Positions 14,657 through 18,213 of a DNA stretch of 18,213 bases are shown in pieces. This DNA is from RGIG3009 sp964433065. GTDB taxonomy: Bacteria; Bacillota; Clostridia; Oscillospirales; Acutalibacteraceae. Where the stretch lies: contig CAYSPZ010000035.1 of NCBI GenBank assembly GCA_964433065.1, positions 1-18,213 of the forward strand, read 5' to 3'. How positions within the stretch are numbered: position 1 is the stretch's first letter; every line of letters starts with the position of its first letter. Below the pieces are notes generated by a model. The model made no database searches, was not told the DNA's origin, and worked only from the letters and a program-made list of their open reading frames with translations. The position numbers were made by a program, and so were the translations under genes.

Positions 14657-15875
14657 GGTAATCGTGGTGGGAGGCGGTGCCGCCGGGTTGATGGCGGCGG
14701 GCCGCGCCGCCGAACGCGGATATCGCGTAACGGTGGTGGAACGCAACCCCCGTCCCGCCCGAAAGGTGATGATCACGGGAAAGGGTCGGTGTAACGTTAC
14801 CAACAACTGCTCCGTACAACACTGTGTGGAACAGGTGGTGGGTAACGGTCGTTTCTTGTACAGTGCCTTTTCCGCGTTTTCTCCCGCCGATACGATGGCA
14901 TTTTTTGAACAACACGGTGTCCCGCTCAAAACCGAACGCGGCAACCGCGTGTTCCCGCAATCGGACAAAGCGGTGGACATCGTCGATGCGTTGGTCGGTT
15001 ATGCCAAAAAGAGCGGTGTCACCTTTCATACCGGTCGCGTTACCGACCTGTGCATCGAAGACGGTGTGTGTACCGGTGTACGGTTGGAATCGGGCGAATG
15101 CCTGTCCGCTTACGCGGTGATTGTTTGTACGGGCGGGTGTTCCCATCCGTTGACCGGTTCGACCGGTGACGGGTACCGATTGGCACAACAGGCGGGACAT
15201 ACGGTAATACCGCCCCGCCCGTCACTCGTACCGCTTACCGTTTCGGAAGGGTTTTGTGCCGACCTGCAAGGGTTATCTCTCAAAAACAGTGCCATCACCG
15301 TGACCGATACCAAAACGGGTAAAACGGTGTATACCGATTTCGGCGAAATGCTGTTCACCCATTACGGTGTATCGGGACCGATGATCCTGTCCGCTTCGGC
15401 GCATATGCCGCAACCCGACGGGGAGCGGTACCGCTTGACCATCGATCTGAAACCCGCGCTTACCGCCGAACAGGTCGATGCCCGTCTGGTGCGCGAACTG
15501 GACGAACAGAAAAATACCTGTATCGGCAACGCGCTTTCCGCTGTGCTGCCGCGTTCGATGATCGCGGTGATACTGGGGCTGGCGCAGGTGGCGGAAGAGA
15601 TCAAGTGTCATTCTGTCACAAAAGAACAACGCCGACGGCTCGGCGCACTGTTGAAAGCCTTACCGCTCACCGTGACGGGGTTTCGTCCGATCGAAGAAGC
15701 GATCGTGACGGCAGGCGGTGTGGATACCCGCGAAGTGCGTTCGGCGACGATGGAATCCAAACTGGTAAGCGGCCTGTATTTTGCCGGTGAAGTGTTGGAC
15801 GTGGATGCCTATACGGGTGGCTTTAATTTGCAAATTGCGTTTTCTACCGGTGTAGCGGCAGGGGAGAATGTTTAA
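14622..15875 (+). CDS. HI0933/BaiN-like NAD(P)/FAD-dependent oxidoreductase
   Basis: This 417-residue flavoprotein has an N-terminal Rossmann dinucleotide fold: VIVVGGGAAGLMAAGRAAERG (13-33 region) and E40 for the ribose. The family signature GKGRCNVTN is at 53-61. Further motifs are the VIVCTGGCSHPLTGSTGDGY region and the C-terminal GEVLDVDAYTGGFNLQ. Members are annotated as aminoacetone oxidase family or BaiN-like; the physiological substrate is generally unknown. The ATG at 14622 has GGGAGG seven bases upstream and lies within the 3' end of the rpiR gene. It is 15 bases before cmk, an arrangement typical of Clostridia. Confidence 0.92.
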   Translation: MSINPHPKTAPEVIVVGGGAAGLMAAGRAAERGYRVTVVERNPRPARKVMITGKGRCNVTNNCSVQHCVEQVVGNGRFLYSAFSAFSPADTMAFFEQHGVPLKTERGNRVFPQSDKAVDIVDALVGYAKKSGVTFHTGRVTDLCIEDGVCTGVRLESGECLSAYAVIVCTGGCSHPLTGSTGDGYRLAQQAGHTVIPPRPSLVPLTVSEGFCADLQGLSLKNSAITVTDTKTGKTVYTDFGEMLFTHYGVSGPMILSASAHMPQPDGERYRLTIDLKPALTAEQVDARLVRELDEQKNTCIGNALSAVLPRSMIAVILGLAQVAEEIKCHSVTKEQRRRLGALLKALPLTVTGFRPIEEAIVTAGGVDTREVRSATMESKLVSGLYFAGEVLDVDAYTGGFNLQIAFSTGVAAGENV

Positions 15876-15890
15876 GAGGAGTAGATCAGT

Positions 15891-16568
15891 ATGACCAAAC
15901 CGATTATTATCGCGATTGACGGACCTTCCGGCGCAGGGAAAAGTACCATTGCCCGCGCGCTTGCAGGGGAATTCGGTTGCCTGTATGTGGATACGGGCGC
16001 CTTATACCGCACGGTCGGCTATGCGGCGCTGACACGCGGACTTGCGACCGACGACGTCGCACAGATCGAACCGATGCTTCGCGAGATCCAAGTGGAATTG
16101 CGCCACGAAAACGGTGTGCAACAGGTATGGTTGGACGGGGAGAACGTCAACGACCGCATCCGCACTCCCGAGGTGTCGATGGCGGCATCGGCGGTGTCGG
16201 CATTGCCGCCTGTGCGTCAATATCTGTTTGACCTGCAACAGGATACCGCCCGCAAACAAAGCGTCATTATGGACGGCCGTGATATCGGTACGGTGGTGTT
16301 ACCGTTCGCCGACGTCAAGATCTTTTTATCCGCCTCGGCGGAAGATCGTGCTAAACGGCGGTTTGAAGAGTTACAACAAAAAGGCATTGATACGACCTAC
16401 GACGACGTATTGCGCGATATGAAGGAACGCGATTACAACGATTCCCACCGCGCGACCGCGCCGCTCAAACCGGCGGACGATGCCATCAGCGTGGATACCA
16501 GCGGTAATACGCTCGAACAGTCGGTCGCGTTGTTGCGCGACATCATTCAAAAAGCATTAAAGAGGTAA
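15891..16568 (+). CDS. cmk: Cytidylate kinase
   Basis: Cmk phosphorylates CMP and dCMP to the diphosphates with ATP, needed to recycle CMP released by RNA turnover and phospholipid synthesis. The 225 residues match the family. The P-loop is GPSGAGKST (11-19), LYVDTGALYR (31-40) is the NMP-binding start, and MDGRDIGT (127-134) is characteristic. The lid region carries RRFEELQQKG followed by RDYNDSHRATAPLKPADDAI. The ATG has AGAGGAG upstream. It lies between the FAD enzyme and plsC, seven bases before plsC, in a conserved clostridial order. Confidence 0.97.
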   Translation: MTKPIIIAIDGPSGAGKSTIARALAGEFGCLYVDTGALYRTVGYAALTRGLATDDVAQIEPMLREIQVELRHENGVQQVWLDGENVNDRIRTPEVSMAASAVSALPPVRQYLFDLQQDTARKQSVIMDGRDIGTVVLPFADVKIFLSASAEDRAKRRFEELQQKGIDTTYDDVLRDMKERDYNDSHRATAPLKPADDAISVDTSGNTLEQSVALLRDIIQKALKR

Positions 16569-16575
16569 CAGTACT

Positions 16576-17193
16576 ATGTGGTTAGGACGGTTTTTGATCC
16601 GTCTGCTCTCGCCGCCGTTGCGCTTGATCATGCGCGTTAAGGTGGTAGGAGCGGAGAATATTCCGCAAACGGCAGGACAACCGCCGCTTGTGTTGTGTTG
16701 CAACCATATCTCCAACTGGGATCCCGTGTTGCTTATCATTTCGCAACCGCGCCACGTGTATTTTATGGCAAAAGCGGAACTGTTTTGCAACAAACTGTTT
16801 TCGTGGTTTCTGGGTAAACAGATCGGCGCGTTCCCCGTCAAACGCGGAACGGGGGATACCGGTGCGATCGATACCGCCAAAGCGTTGGTGAATGAGGGGA
16901 AACTGGTGGGGATCTTCCCCGAAGGGACCCGTTCCAAAGACGGGAAACTCCTGCGTCCCAAATCGGGCGCGGCACTTATCATCTCGCGGACGGGTGCCAG
17001 CGTGTTGCCGGTTGCCATCACCGCCAAAAACCAGAAGATCCGCCCGTTTTGTAAAACGACCGTGACCTTCGGTAAGGTGATGACTCCCGAAGAACTGCAT
17101 ACGGAAGACCCCGACGCACCCGACCTGCGGTATGCCACCCGTAAAATTATGTCGGTGATCGCCGAGATGATCGAGGAGGCGAAACACCCGTGA
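16576..17193 (+). CDS. plsC: 1-acyl-sn-glycerol-3-phosphate acyltransferase (PlsC)
   Basis: PlsC transfers an acyl group to lysophosphatidic acid to make phosphatidic acid at the membrane. The 205 residues are typical of bacterial PlsC. All motifs are present: NHISNWD (H44-X4-D49 catalytic pair), FPVKRGTGD (86-94), FPEGTRS (114-120) and VLPVAI (143-148). A short amphipathic or hydrophobic N-terminus (MWLGRFLIRLLSPPLRLIM) likely anchors it to the membrane. The ATG has AGAGGTAA upstream, seven bases after cmk. The stop overlaps the GTG start of ispH in GTGA. CMP recycling by Cmk beside phospholipid synthesis is a sensible pairing. Confidence 0.94.
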   Translation: MWLGRFLIRLLSPPLRLIMRVKVVGAENIPQTAGQPPLVLCCNHISNWDPVLLIISQPRHVYFMAKAELFCNKLFSWFLGKQIGAFPVKRGTGDTGAIDTAKALVNEGKLVGIFPEGTRSKDGKLLRPKSGAALIISRTGASVLPVAITAKNQKIRPFCKTTVTFGKVMTPEELHTEDPDAPDLRYATRKIMSVIAEMIEEAKHP

Positions 17194-18213
17194 GCCAACC
17201 GAATATTACCGTTGCCAAGAGCGCGGGATTTTGTTTTGGTGTCCGTCGCGCGGTGGAAGCAGTCGAGCAACTGTTGCAAGAGGGAAAACGGGTGTGTACG
17301 CTCGGCCCGATCATTCACAACCCTCAAATGGTGGCGCAACTGGAGGCGCGCGGTGTGCGCGCGGTGAACGCGCCTGAAGAGGTGACCGACGGGTACACGC
17401 TGGTGATCCGTTCACACGGTGTACCCCAAACGGTGTACGACGAATTGACCGCACGCGGTATTGCCTATTACGATGCGACCTGTCCGTTCGTCGCGAAGAT
17501 CCACCGTTTGGTATCGCAACATTCGGCGGACGGTGCCGCCGTTTTGATCGCGGGTGATGAACACCACCCCGAAGTACAGGGGATACGGGGACATTGTCAC
17601 GGTCCGTCGTACGTTTTTTCAAACGAAGAACAATTGCAGAAGTTGATCGATACGGGCATTCCGCGCGCGGAAGAACCGATCGTTTTGGTCGCACAGACCA
17701 CTTTTTATGAAAAAATTTTTAAAAAGTGCAAAGAAATCTCAAAAAAACACTATACAAATCTTCAAATATTTGATACAATATGCAGTGCGACTGCCGAACG
17801 GCAACGTGAGGCAGACTCACTGTCACAACAAAGCGATGTGATGGTGATTGTCGGCGGAAGACAAAGTTCCAACACCGCAAAACTCAGAGACGTTTGTCAA
17901 AAACACTGTCCGACCGTTTTGATCGAAACGGCGGCGGAATTGACCGCAACTGCGTTTGCGGGGGCGCACAACATCGGTGTGACCGCCGGAGCTTCCACCC
18001 CTGCCGATATTATAAAGGAGGTACTTTCAACCATGTCCGAGATTGTCAACAACAACGAAGTCCAAGAAACCGCGGTGGAGACCGCACCTGTCAAATCCTT
18101 TGACGAAATGAGTTTTGAAGAGGCGCTCGAAGCGTCGCTTCAAAGTTTAACTACAGATGAGAAAGTGCGCGGCATCGTCGTGGGCATCGCTCCCAACGAA
18201 GTGCAGGTCGAAG
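17190..18213 (+). CDS. ispH: IspH-ribosomal protein S1 fusion (partial, runs off the window)
   Basis: The frame is open from a GTG at 17190 to the window end (341 codons visible). Residues 1-280 are 4-hydroxy-3-methylbut-2-enyl diphosphate reductase, the last MEP-pathway step producing IPP and DMAPP. The [4Fe-4S] ligands are C15 (GFCFGVRRAV), C98 (ATCPFV) and C198 (TICSATAERQ); H43, H76, H126 and E128 line the active site. Residues 282-341 begin the S1 part: an acidic linker, then a first S1 fold starting KVRGIVVGIAPNEVQVE. The GTG overlaps the plsC stop, with GAGGAGG ten bases upstream. IspH-S1 fusions are known in Clostridia. A strong site before M282 suggests S1 can also be made separately. 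Confidence 0.92.
   Translation, partial: MSQPNITVAKSAGFCFGVRRAVEAVEQLLQEGKRVCTLGPIIHNPQMVAQLEARGVRAVNAPEEVTDGYTLVIRSHGVPQTVYDELTARGIAYYDATCPFVAKIHRLVSQHSADGAAVLIAGDEHHPEVQGIRGHCHGPSYVFSNEEQLQKLIDTGIPRAEEPIVLVAQTTFYEKIFKKCKEISKKHYTNLQIFDTICSATAERQREADSLSQQSDVMVIVGGRQSSNTAKLRDVCQKHCPTVLIETAAELTATAFAGAHNIGVTAGASTPADIIKEVLSTMSEIVNNNEVQETAVETAPVKSFDEMSFEEALEASLQSLTTDEKVRGIVVGIAPNEVQVE
17751..17779 (+). promoter_or_regulatory. Candidate internal promoter within ispH
   Basis: TATACA (17751-17756), a 17-base spacer and TACAAT (17774-17779), with TG at 17771-17772 as an extended -10, lie in an AT-rich island (about 19% GC over 17701-17780 by hand count). It could drive the S1 part separately. Confidence 0.35.
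18014..18035 (+). promoter_or_regulatory. Internal ribosome binding site and in-frame ATG at the IspH-S1 junction
   Basis: AAAGGAGG (18014-18021) is followed by 11 bases and ATG (18033-18035), in frame with ispH at M282. It lies exactly at the domain boundary, and what follows (MSEIVNNNEVQET) reads like a normal S1 N-terminus. The site also encodes conserved-looking IspH C-terminal residues (ADIIKEVL), so it may be partly coincidental. Confidence 0.6.

Noticed and set aside
16557..17339. Open frame on - (260 codons) opposite plsC
   Set aside because: It spans the junctions of three coupled + strand genes with clear motifs; no independent start signal.
17701..17780. Possible frameshift or inserted foreign DNA in ispH at the A/T runs
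   Set aside because: The frame reads through without interruption and the conserved IspH motif DTICSATAERQ follows at the expected position.
1..18213. CRISPR arrays, insertion sequences, attachment sites, tRNA genes
   Set aside because: Read for direct repeats, transposase motifs and tRNA-like cloverleaf sequences; none found.

Overview
The window looks like a compact chromosomal segment of a Bacillota bacterium, most likely of class Clostridia (Oscillospiraceae/Ruminococcaceae-like). The evidence is strong AGGAGG-type ribosome binding sites, sigma-A-type promoters, and short bidirectional terminators. Clostridial arrangements are also present: murI-DUF1934-argS, FAD enzyme-cmk-plsC-ispH/rpsA with ispH fused to ribosomal protein S1, tmcAL divergent from ackA, and DUF5685 next to a J-domain protein. 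GC content appears to be in the mid-fifties by eye. I see no mobile element, prophage, CRISPR array, tRNA or rRNA. No gene-free stretch exceeds about 140 bases.

Layout. On +, 131-3090 holds glutamate racemase, a YwiB-type DUF1934 protein and arginyl-tRNA synthetase. On -, 5296-3131 is a deoC-deoB-cdd nucleoside/deoxyribose catabolic operon. A seven-TM YwaF-like protein (+, 5436-6203) is divergent from it. On -, 7609-6224 is a ROK-family protein with an unusual ~150-residue N-terminal extension. A small S1-domain RNA-binding protein (+, 7744-8721) follows. tmcAL (tRNA-Met cytidine acetate ligase, -) and ackA (acetate kinase, +) diverge at about 10.0 kb from closely overlapping promoters. A DUF378 protein (-, 11549-11334) comes next.

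From 11679 everything is on +. A three-gene unit of unknown role (DUF5685, J-domain protein with a ten-cysteine tail, six-TM membrane protein) ends at a terminator near 13.72 kb. It is followed by an RpiR-type regulator, an HI0933/BaiN-like flavoprotein, cmk, plsC and a continuous ispH-rpsA reading frame that runs off the window.

How the genes fit together. Most are housekeeping: cell wall D-glutamate supply, tRNA charging, tRNA modification, acetate/ATP metabolism, CMP recycling, phospholipid acylation and isoprenoid precursor synthesis. The four convergent gene pairs each share one hairpin, and in two of them a stop codon lies within the hairpin or at its edge.

The most interesting points are three. 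First, the DUF5685 protein carries two Asp-rich motifs that look like those of squalene/phytoene synthases, and it is translationally coupled to a cysteine-tailed J-protein and a membrane protein. Second, the IspH-S1 junction keeps a strong ribosome binding site and in-frame ATG, and an AT-rich island with a promoter-like sequence lies upstream inside ispH, suggesting S1 may also be made alone. Third, the tmcAL/ackA divergent promoters overlap, linking an acetate-consuming tRNA modifier to acetate kinase.
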